From Zanthoxylum bungeanum (taxonomy: Eukaryota > Streptophyta > Magnoliopsida > Sapindales > Rutaceae), in the NCBI GenBank assembly GCA_019454045.1, contig SKCR01031868.1, positions 149,438 to 213,437 of the forward strand: DNA of 64,000 bases. Reading direction: 5' to 3'. The notes below the pieces were generated by a model that had not been told where the DNA came from, searched no databases, and saw only the letters and a list, made by a program, of their open reading frames with translations. Of this stretch, positions 47,601 to 59,412 are shown in pieces; the stretch's first letter is position 1, and each line of letters starts with the position of its first letter. The position numbers and the translations under genes are program-made.

Positions 47601-48250
47601 AGAAAAATTAATTTTTGGGTTTAATTTAATCGTATTTCATTAGGAAGAAGAAAGAAAATTTATTGTGGAAAGAGAAAGTTGAAAGCATAAGTGGATTGTC
47701 CTAAAAAAAGAAAACTCTGAACTTGAACATCATCAACATCAATCATCCAAAAGTTCTGAAAAATGTTTTTTTTTTCTTAAAGTAGCTGAACTAAAATAAA
47801 TAAATAAATAAAATAAGGCTTTGAAAAGCCACAATTTTGAAGAACATGATCGTCAAACCAAAGACAAAAGAAACTGTAAGATGAAGAAGAAGCAATTAAT
47901 AAGGACTAAAATGCAAAGCATGTATGAATGTGATTAAAGAAAGTAATTAATAAATTAGTAGTACCATAGATTTTCCTCCAGTGATGGTAAAAAGAGAGGA
48001 CTCTAGGGAGAATGTTGTGAGAAAAAGGCATTGGTTGAGAAGAAGCCTTAATCATCATACCCACAAGTTCCTTAACATTTCCAATGAAGAAATGATAAGG
48101 AGGCCCTCTGATCCCTTGCTTTGAGAAATGTTCTTCAATTCTTCTGGGTGTCCACCAAAGACTCTTGCCAATCTTTAACACAATAAACAACACCATCAAA
48201 CAAATTACAAGTAGCTTGATGAACAAGAACAGCTCAATCTCCAGCTCCAT
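44694..48250 (-). CDS. CYP734A: Cytochrome P450, CYP734A subfamily (BAS1-like)
   Basis: Five exons read in order on the minus strand: 48250-47965, 46946-46723, 46639-46398, 46240-45874 and 45149-44694. All junctions are GT-AG, phases match and 524 residues result, the usual CYP734A length. Residues 5-27 are the ER membrane anchor. Hinge: GIRGPPYHFFIGNVKELVGM. I-helix AGKQTT at 323-328, ExxR at 380-383 (ESLR), NPARF at 434-438, heme loop FGLGVRTC at 455-462 with Cys462. The family hydroxylates brassinosteroids at C-26 and inactivates them; that function is inferred from similarity. No stop, frameshift or missing key residue was seen. Introns 1 (1.0 kb) and 4 (0.7 kb) are long; intron 4 holds a MITE-like insert. 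Confidence 0.93.
45300..45590. mobile_element. MITE-like insert in P450 intron 4
   Basis: The stretch starts gtttggtataaa and ends gctcaagatttgaacatttattagtagag. It is a diverged relative of 2568-2862. It lies wholly within intron 4 and does not touch the splice sites. Confidence 0.45.
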
Positions 48251-48364
48251 GTTTTAGTTAATAGCTAGCTAACAAGAGAGAGTGTCTGTGGGAGCAGCCC
48301 TTTTTTTGTATTTTGCTTCTTATCTTCTTATGCTTGTGTTAGTGTACTTCTTGTTAGTGTCTTT

Positions 48365-48378
48365 CCCTTTTAATACTA
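48365..48378 (-). promoter_or_regulatory. Possible TATA box of the P450 gene
   Basis: The minus strand reads tagtattaaaaggg about 115 bp upstream of the start codon. It is the best TATA-like word in a pyrimidine-rich leader (ctctctcttgttagc) and would give a 5' UTR of about 80-90 nt. The transcription start is not known. Confidence 0.3.
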
Positions 48379-49699
48379 TCAACTGAAAGAGAAAATGTAC
48401 AAAAAAAAATTAAAAATGAATTTGAAAAATATATTTCTTGCTTTGTTTTTATCCTTTCTCAGTACTATGTTTATAGAATAATTCTTTGATACAATATGTA
48501 ATTATGTGTAACGTGTTATTATTAATTTATAAGCATATAATGTGTGTAGTCATATTAAATTAAATGGTAGTTTTTTAATAATTTAATACGCGTAATCAGA
48601 TATTATTGAGTTATTACATCATTTTTTTTTATATGTTGTTATTGATATTATTTTCAATTTTCTAGCATCCTACTAAGTGGTAATATAATATATGTTGTTC
48701 TCCCATTGTTAAAAAAACAATATAAGAGGTAATTAATTAATCATATATACAAATAAATAAATAAATAATTATTAGAAGTTTTAATGAAAAGGAATTATAG
48801 AACGTGGAAAGAATTACAAAAGGTCCTTGTTCCCGAGAAGATTGATTAGGGGAGATGATGAAGAAAAGAGAGAAAGAAGGGGAGAACACAAAGGAGGTTG
48901 TTATTTTGGAATGTTGCTCTTAATTTTTGATCACATGGGAACAAGGCTGTCTATTTTAGGGTTTATTTCTGTGTTTTAGGTGGGGAAATTTTGCATTACT
49001 TGATCCAACAATGGAGCCACCTTCCCCTAATCTTGTCTCATTACTCCCAAAACATGTTGGAGCCATGTGCCCCTTCTTGGGTCCCTTCCTATTTAAAACT
49101 AACTCAACCGGTGGCTCACCATTGCTTAATTACTTGAAAGTTTAGTGTTAAATTAGTGGCTAATTACTCTCTAATGTCTGTTCTTAGAACACACGTTTAA
49201 CACTTTTGATATTTGATTTTTGCAGGTTGATTGAAGGGAGAGAGTTATTACGGGCTTGTGTTTCATCAGGAAGCTCTAGTCTTGAGATTCGTCTGACCTA
49301 TCAATATATAGAGGGTTGGAGTTTTGTTTTAATGCAAGATGTAGAAAGGAGGTTGGGGAGTATGGGTTGTTTATTCCAAAATAAAATCAATTAAAGAATA
49401 CAATTATCCAATTATAAAACATAATAAATCTCTCATTAATTAGAAACTAGAAAGAGCTCATCTAGTCATCTTAACTGCTTACATCCCCTCTTCCCAATTA
49501 TAGGACCAATTTTTATGCACATTCTAGAATATTTTTAGGTAGTTACTCGGATAATAAATCCTTCTATTAATTTGTTAGGAAAAAGAATGGACTGTGTATT
49601 ATGTAATGAATCTATGCCTTGGGTACTAACTGTAGAAGCTTATCTAATGGACTCGAATTTTTATTTTTGTTTTTTGTTTTTGTTCTTATTCTTATTTTT

Positions 49700-49730
<31 letters not shown>

Positions 49731-51519
49731 ATTTTTTAACTGGGGGAGGTAGTTGGGTAGTCTACCATAAAATGCTCCAATCATATGGAATGGAAATAGA
49801 GTTACCACCATCCAATAACTTGCGAGGTTTCTAATTAGGAGAACAATGGAATATATTAAACCATCCCAATGGCAAATATCATAACTTATCTTGAGATGGA
49901 AATCGGTTGGGATAAATCATGATTTGTCAATTTCATTGTCATTTTGATTAAGAATTTAAGATGAAAAATTATATTGAATAACATATCAATTTTTGAATCT
50001 CGACAAATTCGACTTGAATCTCGATGTAAATTTGGAATTCAGGAAAAATTCAGAATGTAATAGCATTTTAAACATCAACTCGATTAATTCGAAATGAAAA
50101 ATCATCTTGAATGTTCGAACAGAATCTCGAATCCCTATCGAGATTCGAAATTTTTTAAAGATCTTAAATGGACCAACTAAGTTAGACCTAGTTCTCACAA
50201 AAATTTGAGTCAAAATAGATGGAAATAATTTCTAAAAATAGATACTCTTCAGTATATATATGAACACAAGAGAGTTGAACTGTATATGTGGAAAGAAAAG
50301 TGAATTACCACTGATATATGGTCGTCTAGGAGTCTTAACAAAAACAACATTAGAAGAAAGTCAGAAACTGATCACAGCAAAATATGATCAAAAGATAATT
50401 AAGTTTTGATTAATGTAAATCTTGTTCATGATTTGATTGCTTTGTTTGTTGTCACATTGAATGAAAGAAGAGAGAGGGGAAGAAAGCATATGCATCCAAT
50501 TGAAAACTTCAATGAAGATCTGAATTGGTCCTGTTCATGTCTAACTTTAGTTGGATATCATCTGATCATACAAATAAAAAAAACTTTTTATAATTAAAGA
50601 GAAAATGGCTCTGGCTCTGGCTCTGGCTCTGAGCACCTACAAAATTTAATTTCTCTGCAAGTCAAAAAGACTAACAGACAAAAACTAGAATATGCATTAC
50701 ACTTTAACAAAAAACAAGCTCTGGAGTTTCTGAAAATGGCCAAAATAATCCAACAAAAAGCCTGCAGGTTATTAGGTGCCTGCCTTTGCTTGCAATCTAA
50801 TCTTTATTTTATTTTATTTTGGACCCATTTATAACTATATAAAGAGAAATTAAAAGCTGCCAATCAGGTGCACTATCTACTTCTTGTGGAGTAGAAGAGT
50901 TATAATATGCTTTTTTTAAATTATATGGACCAACTATGCATGGTACTTAACTTGTAGAAATATATATTTCAATGTGACAGACTTTATGGGAACACATAAT
51001 TGAGATTCACTGATAAATTTGGACTCATATGCTTTGGAAATAATTGATAATAATTGGAGCTACCACATAAGACCAAATGGTTTTTTAGTTGGCCAAGTCA
51101 TGAGCAAAATAAGGGATTTGCATTTATCAACTCTTCTTCAAATTGATTATTAATTAACACTCCACTAAATTTATCCCACAAACTAGGGATTTGATGCAAT
51201 CCCAAATTTTATTTTATTTTTAATACCCATGTTCAAGCATGAGTGTGTACTCCAATTGTCCTTTATATTCATGGCATTAGATTTGCAGGTAAAACTCTCA
51301 AGCATGGTCGGCCCTAGACATAGGCAGACGCGACGTCTGATTATGAAACCCAAATTTTTTAATATTATAATAGTACATTATAGATAATGGCCTCAAAATG
51401 TAAAAATGATATTAAGCCCCGAATTTTTTAGGGCCAGCTCTACTCTTGAGTTTTGATTTAATTAATTCATAAGCAATTAAAGTTTGAAGATCTATATAAC
51501 TACTTAATGACAAATCCAT
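48379..51519. other. P450 upstream and intergenic sequence
   Basis: No gene is supported. Simple repeats are (TTTTG)n near 49703-49733 and (TGGCTC)4 at 50606-50630. At 51308-51440 a short element begins tcggccctag and ends ttagggccagctc, inverted-like, resembling the ggtcggccct sequences at 55129 and 62043. The 0.9 kb next to the P450 would hold its promoter. Confidence 0.5.
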
Positions 51520-54172
51520 TTTAAGGTCAGAGATCAGTTTGGCTTTAAAAAGGTGATAGTATATTAGCTATTAAGTTTGTGTTGGGAGTGGAAACTCTCA
51601 ACGTTATTACCGTATATCCACCTCAAGTTGGATTGACCCAAAATATCAAGGATAAATTTTGAGAAGACTTAAGGATGTAATACAAGGGAATATCCAATGA
51701 AAAATGATCATTACATGAGGGGATCTAAACAGTCATGTTGGAAATGAAGCACTAAGATTATAAGGGAAATTATGAAGGTTTTGGTTTTGGGGACATGGAT
51801 GAAGAAGGAAAATTATTGTGGACTTCTCAATGGCTTATGATCTCATGATATCTAACACCATCTTTAAGTAGCGTGAGGAACACATTACTACTTGTAAAAA
51901 CGGCACTTCACGAACTGAAGTCAATTTTCTCTTAATGGGAAAAATATATCATAAATCTTCTAAGAATTGTAAGGTTATACCAAATGATAGCTTGACAACC
52001 CAACATCGATTAATGATTCTAGTTTTTGGTATAAAAACTGGCAAATAAATGATAAAACCTCAAAATTCATAGAATCAAGTGGTGGAAAGCTTAAGACAAT
52101 GAGCATATAATTTTCAAAGGAAAATTAATAGAATAAGTAAATTGGGATGCAAAAGGAAATGCTAACCAATTGTGGGAGAACATGGCCACTTAAGTTAGAA
52201 CGGCGACTAAAGAAGTCCTTGGAGAATTGAAAGGATTGGCCCTAAATGATAAAGAATCATGGTAGTGGAGAGGAGAGGTACAACACAAGGTCAGAGTTGA
52301 GAGAGCTTGTTTTAGGTTTTGCATGAATGTAGAAATGATAATAATTTGGAAACTTATAAAGTGGTGAAACGTGAAGCGAAAAAGACAGAAAGCGAGATGA
52401 AATCAGCAATATATAGAGACTTTTGTAAAAGTTAGGTACCAAAGAAAAAGAATAGAGTTTTTACAAGCTGACAAAAAAAAAGAGGAAAAAAATACAAGAT
52501 TTAGACCAGGTGAAGTGCATCAAGGATAAGACACAAAACAAAATAGTTACATGTACATAAATTAAAGAAAGACGGTGAATATACTTTTATTAGCTATTTA
52601 ATATTGGAAATGAGATGAATATAGATCTTGATGAGTTAGCATGTTTAAAAGAAAATCAGAATTATACATTTTACCGAATAATTCAATGATTCGAGATAAA
52701 AGATGTATTAGTAATTATAAAGAATAGGAAAGCAGTTGGGCCAGATACAATCCCAAAAGAAGTGTGGAAATGTATAGAAGAAGAATGAATAACTTGGTTA
52801 ATTAAGTTATTCAATATTATTTTGAGAACCAAGAAAATATCAAAGTAATGGAGGAAGAGTATTTTTATACCTATTTACAATAATAAGAGGGATATAAAAA
52901 TTACACCAATTACAGAGGCATAAAACTAATGAGTCACATAATAAAATTGTAGAAAAGAATAATTAAGCTTATGTTAAGACAATAAATAAGTATATCTAAG
53001 AATCAATTTGGGACCATACCAAGAAGATTGACTATGGAAGCAATAAACTTTCTAATTGGCTTGATGGAACATTATCGAAATAGGGAGAAATACATTCATA
53101 TGGTATTTATAGACCTATATAGCATATGTCATAGTATTAAGAGAAATTCTTTGGAGGGTATTAGAAAAGAAGAGAGTACATATTGTCTATATTCAAGCCA
53201 CTAAAGATATGTATGAAGGCGTAATAACTTGTATTAAGACTCAGAGAAAAGTAACAAGACACTTTCACATTACCATAGGCTTACACCAAGGTTATATACC
53301 GAGCCCTTATCTTTTTGCCTTAGTGATGGATGTAATTACTAATGATATCTAAGATGAGGTGCTAGCTATAGTATATGTTATTTGTTGATGATATAATATT
53401 GGTGGATGAGTCTAAAGAAGATGTAGAGATTAAACTTGATATGAGGAGAAAAACCTTATAAGTTAAAGGCCTCCGACTAAGTAGGTTAAAAATTGAACAC
53501 ATGGTGTGTGAGTTTAACAAATGTCGTAGCGGTAATGTGGAATAAATAAAAATTGACCAATAAATCTCTAGTAACGAGTGTTTTAAGTACCTTAGGTCCA
53601 TCCTTCAAAAAGATAGAAAAGTAGATCGAAACGTTACTTATATAATTCAATCGGGGTAGAGGAAATGGAAATGTGTGCCTAGGGTTTTATGTGATCACAA
53701 CATTCCTTAAAACTTAAAGGTAAAATTTATAGGACATGCAATGCTTTATTTAATAGAATATTGGGCAATAAAGCATCAACACGCCTAAAAAATGAGGGTA
53801 TATGAGATGATAATACTTCTATGCATGTATGAGTGGACTTGAAAAGACATAGTCATATATTAAATAATTAGAAAAAATTAGGTGTAACACCGATTGATGA
53901 GAAGATGAGAGAAATAAGGTTAAGATGGTTCAGACATATCCAACATAGACCTTTAAGTGGTCATGTGAGAAAATGAGAGCAAATGATATTGTCATATGTC
54001 AATCGAGGAAGGAAAATACCTATGTTTATATGGACAGAAACTATAAAAAAAATAGATTTCATGAAGCTTGATTAATTAATAATCTCATATAGAACATAAT
54101 GACATTAAAATATCCATATAGCCAATCGCGCATAATGATAACAGAATTTGTTTGATTTGGTTTGATTATAAT
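51520..54172 (+). pseudogene. Decayed RTE-type LINE (endonuclease and RT)
   Basis: Reading across many stops, the endonuclease part appears first (VITVYPPQVGLTQNIKDKF near 51610, YDLMISNTIFK near 51840). RT follows: KAVGPDTIPKEVWKC near 52735, SIFIPIYNN near 52860, and the catalytic FVDDIILVDESKEDVEIKLD near 53380. A C-terminal LRWFRHIQHRPL-like segment lies near 53925. The end near 54172 is a ttgattt-rich tail, as in RTE elements. No frame is intact. The 5' limit is approximate. Confidence 0.78.
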
Positions 54173-54369
54173 ATGCTACGTTAACTTTTCGATATCTATC
54201 ATTGAATTGTATATGATTAAATGGTTTAAAATTTTAGGTTAAGATAGTCTTAGTCATTTTATAATATTGTTATTGAAATTGAAATTGTGTGTGATTGATT
54301 TAATGTATTATTACATGGTCAAAATATAAAAATGGAAAGCTCAATTCAGTACTGTTAAAACATCATGGA

Positions 54370-55107
54370 TAGGGGTGGGCATTTAAACTAAAACCGAACA
54401 GAAAAAATCGATTTGGTTCGGTTTGACGGTTGGTGTTCGATTTCTATATTACAAAATCGATCAGTTTCAATCGGTTCAGTTCATAATTCGAACCGAACCG
54501 ATGAACCGATCTATTTATACATTTAAATTTAAAGCTTAAACCTAGAGAAGATAACATTTTCAGTTAACTTTTCATTTCACGTCGTCTCATCTCATTCTCT
54601 GCAATCTTCTCTAATCTTTTTGCCTCCTCTCCCTCACTCTCTCGTTCTCTCTGTTAATTATTTCTTTTCTTTGTTTGTTTCCATTTTAATAAACTCTTTG
54701 TTATTATGCTTGGAATAGTTGCTGTTTATTATACTTGGAATAATTGTTCTAATTTTATTTTTGCCTTACACTGTGTGGTGTGTGCAGTGCAATATGTTGA
54801 CAATATGTATATAATATGGTCATGAGCAGTTTACATAAAGCAGTTTGCACTGTGTGCAGTGCAAACTGCTTTATGTAATCTGACTTTCTGTAAATTATTT
54901 TCTGCAAACTATTTTCCGTTTTGGATGATTCCGAACCGAAATCAAAAACTGAAATTTAGAACCAATTCGAACTGAAATGAACTTCGGTTCGGTTCCAAAA
55001 TTCAGTTTTCATTCGGTTCAAAAAAAGTATGAACCGATCAGTTATCGATTTGGTTTGGTTCACTCTCAATCAAATCGAAACGGTCCAACGGAAAATGACG
55101 ACCTCTA
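54370..55107. mobile_element. Non-autonomous hAT element (738 bp)
   Basis: Ends are TAGGGGTGGGCAT and ATGACGACCTCTA (the second copy reads ATGACCACCCCTA). The 8-bp duplication is atcatgga (54362-54369) and atcatgca (55108-55115), one mismatch. Subterminal repeats are cggttcggtt words. The inside holds a UTR-like pyrimidine stretch (54570-54650) but no transposase. A perfect hairpin lies at 54831-54878. Confidence 0.88.
54831..54878. repeat. Perfect 22-bp hairpin
   Basis: Arms ttacataaagcagtttgcac-tg (54831-54852) and their exact complement (54857-54878) are separated by tgtg. Copy 2 of the duplication has a different sequence at this place. Confidence 0.9.
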
Positions 55108-55419
55108 ATCATGCATATGCATGTATCAGGTCGGCCCTGGGCTATGTGCCGTATATTTTTTATTACAGCTCCCAAAAGTTAATGGACACGGGCTTTAAAA
55201 TTTAATGTTATAATATTATTATGTTATGTTCAATGACTTCAAAATATAAAAATAATTTTAGGTCGTGAAAATATCAAGATTGGCCCTACCAAAGAGTTTT
55301 ATTAAAGAGTTTGATTTTTTTTAAAACAATGTTATTTTTTGGCTTCAATTTTATTTTCGCCTTACACTGTGTGGTGTGTGCAGTGCAATATGTTGACAAT
55401 ATGTATATAATGTGGTCAT

Positions 55420-55915
55420 TGTTAGTAATAAAGTGTTGTAAATCTAATTTGGCATGCATCACTCAAAATCTCAATTAAAAAACATAAACATGGAACTTGA
55501 GAAACAAGAAAAACCTGGAAATGAGTTGAAGAAAAAAATTATCTTAAACCAAGCCGAGATGACTCTCTGTCATCAAGAACTTATTAGTCACGCCTCGGTG
55601 CTCTACGGATATTGTGGCTAACATCATCCCAGGATTACTTGGATTCTTTTTGTTCAATGGGCATTCCTTAATAAGATCTTGAACTAGGACAATGGTGAGA
55701 ACTCTCTCTTAAATCTAAAACAAAATGTATGAGACTTTTCTACTGGATTTCAGATTCACTTTATGTATATAGAATGAACATGGAGCCTTCTTTCTAAAGG
55801 CATAAAAGGGTGTCTTAAGGGCACCATTTGGGTTGGGGTGCAACCCTCCAAAGGGTTATACCCATCTCATCCAAAAGACATGTCCATCCTATTAATATTA
55901 GAAGAATTTTCAACA
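55420..55915 (-). repeat. 3' LTR of copia-2
   Basis: 496 bp. It is close to the right LTR, with scattered substitutions and a 4-bp difference near 55475 (actcaaaat against actcaatcaaaat). Confidence 0.92.
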
Positions 55916-56506
55916 ATCCCCCACAATTCTTCAAATATTCATGCAGACACTTGAGAAAGTGACCGTGAAATAAAGCTGCATCGAAATAGGTAGTTTTCGC
56001 CTTGAACCTTTCCTAGTGAATGACAATCGGATTTACTTGGTAAACCAGTGACCCATAGTCTTGAACTGTTCTGCCGTTGGTGTAAACCAAGACAATTGCC
56101 AACACACAGCTTTACTTCGACCATTTCCCGTTCTACGGCTGTGTTCATTTCGGCCCTGAGCGGTCCTGGATTCATCAAGCATTTTAGGGAAATCAGTCTG
56201 TAAAATCTCATGGAAGCGGCCTTACTTCTTACTTGAAATAGGTGATCTACTATGAAAATGTAATTTGTATTTACCCTCATTAGGACTCATCTCCTAATAT
56301 AGTGATCATTAAAAGCCTCAGCTTATCCTAACCTTGACAGACAGCACTCGGCGTCATTATCGGAATGAGAAAGAGTACAAAACTCTTCAGTGCTCGTTTT
56401 GAATTGCACAAAGTTTCAGTTGTCCCTTTTGAACCTAGATATTGGGATCTCCAGTCAGTTAGGTTGGGTTTCCACAGTGACAATTCTTAATTTATAGGCT
56501 TCAAGC
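55916..56506 (-). other. Copia-2 3' untranslated region
   Basis: Sequence between the RNase H frame and the 3' LTR. A 113-residue open stretch (56280-55939) does not resemble a protein family and is not called. Confidence 0.5.
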
Positions 56507-57089
56507 TCATTCCCATCGATGACTTCTCAACTTGCTCTCTAGGTAAACCTTTAGTAAGTAGATCGCTAGGTTTTCCTTTGATTTCACATAATCGATCAAT
56601 ATTATGCCACTTGAGAGCAGTTGACATATGGTATTATGTCTCCGACGTATGTGTCGAGACTTACCATTATACATTGTATTTTGGGCTCTCCCAATAGCCG
56701 ATTGACTATCACAATGTATGCTAATCGTTGGCACCGGTTTGGGCCAACAAGGAATATCCTCTATGAAATTTCGAAGCCATTTCGCTTCTTCCGCTGTTTT
56801 ATCTAACGCTATGAACTCTGATTCCATAGTAGACCGGGGTAATACATGTTCGCCTCGAGGATTTCCATGACACGGCTGCATTACCAAGTGTGAAAACAAA
56901 TCCACTCGTAGATTTGGAATCCATTGTATCAGATATCCAGTTAGCATCGCTGTATCCCTCTAGAACAGCAAGATATCTCTCATAATGTAGCTCATATTTT
57001 GAAGTTTCTTTCAGATACCTCAAAACTCTTACTATGGCTTTCCAGTGGTTATGTCTTGGATTGCTCGTATATCTACTAAGCTTGTTCAC
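56507..57089 (-). pseudogene. Copia-2 RNase H
   Basis: The end of RT/tether is [20 protein letters not shown] (57089 onward), with [20 protein letters not shown]. After a frame break the RNase H continues at 56947-56507: [40 protein letters not shown] and SRHIRRRHNTI. Acidic residues are kept. At least one frameshift near 56870 breaks the frame. Confidence 0.83.
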
Positions 57090-57107
57090 AGCTTGAGCGA
57101 TATCAGG

Positions 57108-57880
57108 TCATGTGCAATTCGTGAGATACATCAGACTTCTTATAATCCTTGAATACTCTAATTGCGATACGCTTGAGCCAATATTCTTTGATAAATGAAG
57201 AGTTAGGTTAGCTACTCCCAAATCTTTCATATCAAATTTGTTGGATAACACTTTCTTGGTAGACTGAATCATTTCATGATTACTACCAATTATCAGCATA
57301 TCGTCTACGTAGAGACACACAATGACATATCATTTTTGAGTTGATTTAGTGTACACACACTTATCACACTCATTGGTTTTAAACCTACTTGAAACATATC
57401 TTTGTCAAATTTCTCATGCTATTGTACAAGTGCTTGTTTTAATCCGTACAAGGATTTTACAAGTTTGCACACCTTCTGTTCTTGTCCAGGAACATTAAAC
57501 CCTTCTGGTTGTTCCATGTAAATCTCTTCATCTAATTCACCATTCAAGAATGTTGTCTTTACATCCATTTGATGTATTTCAAGACCAAATATGGCTGTTA
57601 TGGCTATGAGCATTCTTATCGACGTGATACGAGTCACTGGTGAATATGTATCAAAGTAATCAATGCTTTCCTTTTATCTATAACCTTTTATGACAAGCCT
57701 TGTCTTATACTTATCTATTGATCCATCCGGTTTCATTTTCCATTTGAATATCCATTTGTAGCCCAATGGCTTACAACCTGGAGGAAGATCAACCAACTCT
57801 CAAGTATGGTTTTGAAGGATTGAATCAATCTCACTATTGAAAGCCTATTTCCACAAAGGTGCCTTTTGTCGAAGATATTG
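57108..57880 (-). pseudogene. Copia-2 reverse transcriptase
   Basis: Pieces: the segment before RT around 57840-57660; 57637-57419 with EIHQMDVKTTFLNGELDEEI, YMEQPEGFNVPGQEQKVCKL and YGLKQA; then 57320-57108 with the catalytic LYVDDMLIIGSN and KFDMKDLGVANLTL. About 70-100 residues normally found between YGLKQA and YVDD are missing, and the part after KDLG is shortened, so internal deletions as well as frameshifts are present. Confidence 0.83.
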
Positions 57881-58172
57881 CTTCCTTATAGTTTTGAGGC
57901 TCATTTTCTAACAAGTATGTTAGAAAATCGGGTCCAAATGAGTTAGACGTTTTAGCTCTTTTGCTACGTCTAGGTTCATTTACCTCAACATTTCCATGTT
58001 GATCTGACTCTTGGTCAACCTGACCACTGTCCTTGACAGTATCAATAGTTCTTTTGAGAGACTTTCTTCTTTGTCTTTTCTTACAAGGAAATGTCTTTTC
58101 AAAAAATGTCGCATTCCTTGACTCAATTATCATATTCGGATTGATGTCAGAAATCTCATACTTGTGTACCAA
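57834..58172 (-). pseudogene. Copia-2 integrase C-terminal/linker region
   Basis: 112 open residues, including the NATFFEKTFPCKKRQRR segment typical of the copia region after integrase, followed by a basic and acidic linker (EPRRSKRAKTSNSFGPDFLT) before RT. It joins the broken integrase on its right to RT on its left. Confidence 0.7.
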
Positions 58173-58369
58173 GAATCGATACGCACTACTGCTGCGAGCA
58201 TATCCGATGATTATACAATCAACGGTTTTTGGTCATATTCTAACCTTATTAGGTTTATGAACCATTACTTTGGCAAGACACCCCCACACTTTCAGATATT
58301 TGTAGGAAGGTACATAACATTTCCACAACTCATATGATGTCTTGTCCAATCGTCTGTGAGGTAGCTTGT

Positions 58370-58789
58370 TCAGAACGTAGTTGGCGGAAAGTAAGGCTTC
58401 CCCCACAAGTTCTGGGGTAAACCAGAGCTTGTCAATGTGGCGTTTATCATTTCCTTCAATGTTCGGTTTTTGCGCTCAGCAATCCCGTTTTGTTGAGGTG
58501 AATAATGAGCAATAATTTCGTGAATAATTCTATGATTTGAACAATATTCACCAAATGGTGACACATATTCACCACCTCTATCACTCCTGATTCTTTTGAT
58601 TTTCTTGACAAGTTGATTCTCAACTTCGTTCTTATAGTGTATAAAGCTCTCAATAGCTTCATCTTTGCTCCTCAGCAAATACACATAACAGAATTTTGTG
58701 TTATTATCGATAAAAGTGATAAAGTACTTTTTACCGCCTATTGTTTGCACAATATTCATATCACACACATCAGTGTGTACAAGTTCCAA
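58370..58789 (-). pseudogene. Copia-2 integrase core
   Basis: The frame begins MELVHTDVCD and continues KKYFITFIDNNTKFCYVYLL. The second catalytic aspartate is in IRSDRGGEYVSPF and the glutamate in HYSPQQNGIAERKNRTLKEM. The first aspartate lies in HTDVCD. The end of the frame (KPYFPPTTF) is a frameshift from the expected sequence. The zinc-binding region upstream (about 58790-59100) is degenerate. Confidence 0.84.
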
Positions 58790-59171
58790 TGGTTCAGAAC
58801 TTCATTCGATGAAATGATGATCTATGTATTTTTGTTTCAACACATGCCTCACACTTATGTTGGCTATCAATTGCAAATTTAGGTATAAGGTCCATGTTAA
58901 TTAATTTACACATCGTATCCTAATTAACATGTCATAACCTCTCATGCCATACATTTTGTGACTCAATAATATAAGCAGACGTTGTAGCTTTATTATTACT
59001 AGCACTATGTCGATTGACAATCATTATATTCAATTTGAAAAGGCCCTCAGTGAGGTATCATTTTCCTACATAGATATTATTTTTGGTCAATATAAACTTG
59101 TTAGAAACAAATACAAGCTTAAAGTCATTATTGCTAAGAAGAGAACCCGAGACCAATTTCTTTCGAATATC

Positions 59172-59405
59172 TTAAACATGCAAAATATTCTTCAATGTAA
59201 GCTCTGTTCCGGATGACATCTTCAGAACCACTGTGCATTGTCCAACCATTCTAGAGGTAGACGAGTTTCCCATAGTCAGATGATCGCCACCATCAACCTT
59301 CTGATACGAGGAAAATATCTTGCTATCAACACAGATATTACGAGTAGCCCCAGTGTCTACCCACCATTCTCTCGTATTCCCAACCAAGTTGGCTTCAGTT
59401 ACCAC
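59172..59405 (-). pseudogene. Copia-2 protease region
   Basis: The active site WWVDTGATRNIC and the following MGNSSTSRMVGQ are as in copia proteases. The frame is cut on its upstream side by the hAT element starting at 59413, which separates it from gag. Confidence 0.83.
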
Positions 59406-59412
59406 TGTTGAG

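Noticed and set aside
49206..49394. 62-residue plus-strand frame upstream of the P450
   Set aside because: No start context, homology or neighbouring exons; random open stretch.
50605..50649. Tiny open frame M-A-L-A-L-A-L-A-L...
   Set aside because: Translation of the (TGGCTC)4 microsatellite.
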